This document shows, one piece after another, positions 5,122 through 5,833 of a DNA stretch of 5,833 nucleotides; position 1 is the first letter of the stretch; the number at the start of each line of letters is the position of its first letter. The DNA comes from Legionella genomosp. 1. Its GTDB lineage: Bacteria > Pseudomonadota > Gammaproteobacteria > Legionellales > Legionellaceae. The position numbers and the translations under genes are program-made. Location: NCBI GenBank assembly GCA_945865355.1, contig CAMBDN010000167.1, positions 1-5,833 of the forward strand. The letters run 5' to 3'. The notes below the pieces were generated by a model that saw only the letters and a program-made list of their open reading frames with translations, was not told the DNA's origin and did not search any database.

Positions 5122-5833
5122 TTAAGATCTCCCCGCCCGTATTAAACTACCCAATCCTTCATCCTCTAAGGCTTTTTGTAAATAAACCCGTGTTTCAGAT
5201 GGGTGTTCAAACTCAAGCACATCAGCTAGAATTTTACGGGCGTTCGCGATGGAGAAATTACGAATCACCCATTTTATCCTGGGTAAACTCGTTGAATTCA
5301 TGCTGAGCGTGTCAAACCCCATCGCCAGTAATAAAATAACGGCCAAGGGGTCGCTTGCCATTTCTCCGCAAATACTGACTTCTACCCCTCCGGCATGCCC
5401 TCCTTCAACTATTTTTAACAGTGTTCGCAGCATTGCTGGGTGAAGCGCATCATAAAGCTCGGCGACGCGTGCGTTATTGCGGTCTACTGCTAGGAGATAT
5501 TGCGTCAAGTCATTGCTCCCTACAGAAAGAAAATCAACGCGCTTTGCGAGCTCACGCGCCATGAAAACTGCCGCAGGTACTTCAATCATCACTCCCAATT
5601 GTGGTTTTTCGATCCGGCATCCTTCTTCCAATAATTCAGCATAGGCCTTGTCGATCAAAAAAGCGGCTTCATCAACCTCACTTAATGAGGTGATCATGGG
5701 TAACATGATCCGCAGATTATTTAACTCTTCATTGGCACGCATCATCGCACGCACCTGTAACAAAAATACCTCCGGGTGATCAAGTGTTACCCGAATACCT
5801 CGCCAGCCCAGATAAGGGTTGTCTTCTTCCATT
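5122..5833 (-). CDS. ptsP: Phosphoenolpyruvate-protein phosphotransferase PtsP (enzyme I-Ntr), C-terminal part
   Basis: PtsP takes phosphate from phosphoenolpyruvate and passes it to NPr, starting the nitrogen PTS relay that adjusts nitrogen and potassium responses. Only the last 236 or so codons are here, covering most of the PEP-binding barrel. The gene runs off the right edge, so the N-terminal GAF domain and phospho-histidine domain are outside. The first Met in view is internal: homologues read E-NP-LGWRGIR at this point. Visible motifs, numbered from that Met, are GWRGIR (9-14), LRIMLPMI (40-47), MIEVP with the metal ligand Glu84, the enzyme I signature SVGSNDLTQYLLAVDRNN (103-120, metal ligand Asp108) and SICGEMASDP with the catalytic acid Cys155. 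The C-terminus GLGSLIRAGRS resembles the E. coli GMGGLIRGGL end, which favours PtsP over the sugar enzyme I. lgt follows 199 bases downstream. Confidence 0.95.
   Translation of the reverse strand, partial: MEEDNPYLGWRGIRVTLDHPEVFLLQVRAMMRANEELNNLRIMLPMITSLSEVDEAAFLIDKAYAELLEEGCRIEKPQLGVMIEVPAAVFMARELAKRVDFLSVGSNDLTQYLLAVDRNNARVAELYDALHPAMLRTLLKIVEGGHAGGVEVSICGEMASDPLAVILLLAMGFDTLSMNSTSLPRIKWVIRNFSIANARKILADVLEFEHPSETRVYLQKALEDEGLGSLIRAGRS

Overview
The window looks like a gammaproteobacterial chromosome segment of moderate GC content. The right-hand part holds the ptsP-lgt-thyA gene order known from Escherichia coli and relatives. Protein-level features (an Lgt beginning MLTFPHINPVAF, an MetA-pathway-type outer membrane barrel, small helical orphan proteins) would suit a Legionellales/Coxiella-like organism, but that placement is inference.

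Layout. Positions 1-263 are the 3' end of a group II intron, read on the + strand, with recognisable domains V and VI and a plausible 3' splice site after 263. The rest of the intron and any reverse transcriptase lie outside the window or are not recognisable. Positions 264-549 have no gene. They hold an imperfect palindromic intergenic repeat (about 309-410) and a GC-rich hairpin (473-503). On the minus strand follow an outer membrane beta-barrel protein (550-1452) and two small unrecognised helical proteins (1650-2193 and 2300-2833). These two appear to be diverged paralogues in tandem, each with its own sigma70-like promoter. The downstream copy (1650-2193) is split by an apparent frameshift. 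A small PspC-domain membrane protein (3005-3208) is divergent on the + strand. From 3359 to the right edge the minus strand carries thyA, lgt and the 3' third of ptsP.

How the genes relate. lgt and thyA overlap by 26 bases and are surely co-transcribed. ptsP lies 199 bases upstream of the chosen lgt start with no clear terminator between, so a ptsP-lgt-thyA operon is likely. Their jobs differ: nitrogen-PTS phosphorelay, lipoprotein acylation and dTMP synthesis. The grouping reflects conserved gene order rather than a shared pathway. The left half (intron, repeat, barrel, orphan pair) is the accessory part.

I do not see a complete novel system. The best candidates for a second look are the orphan tandem family with its broken member, and the intron end with an unusual domain V loop.
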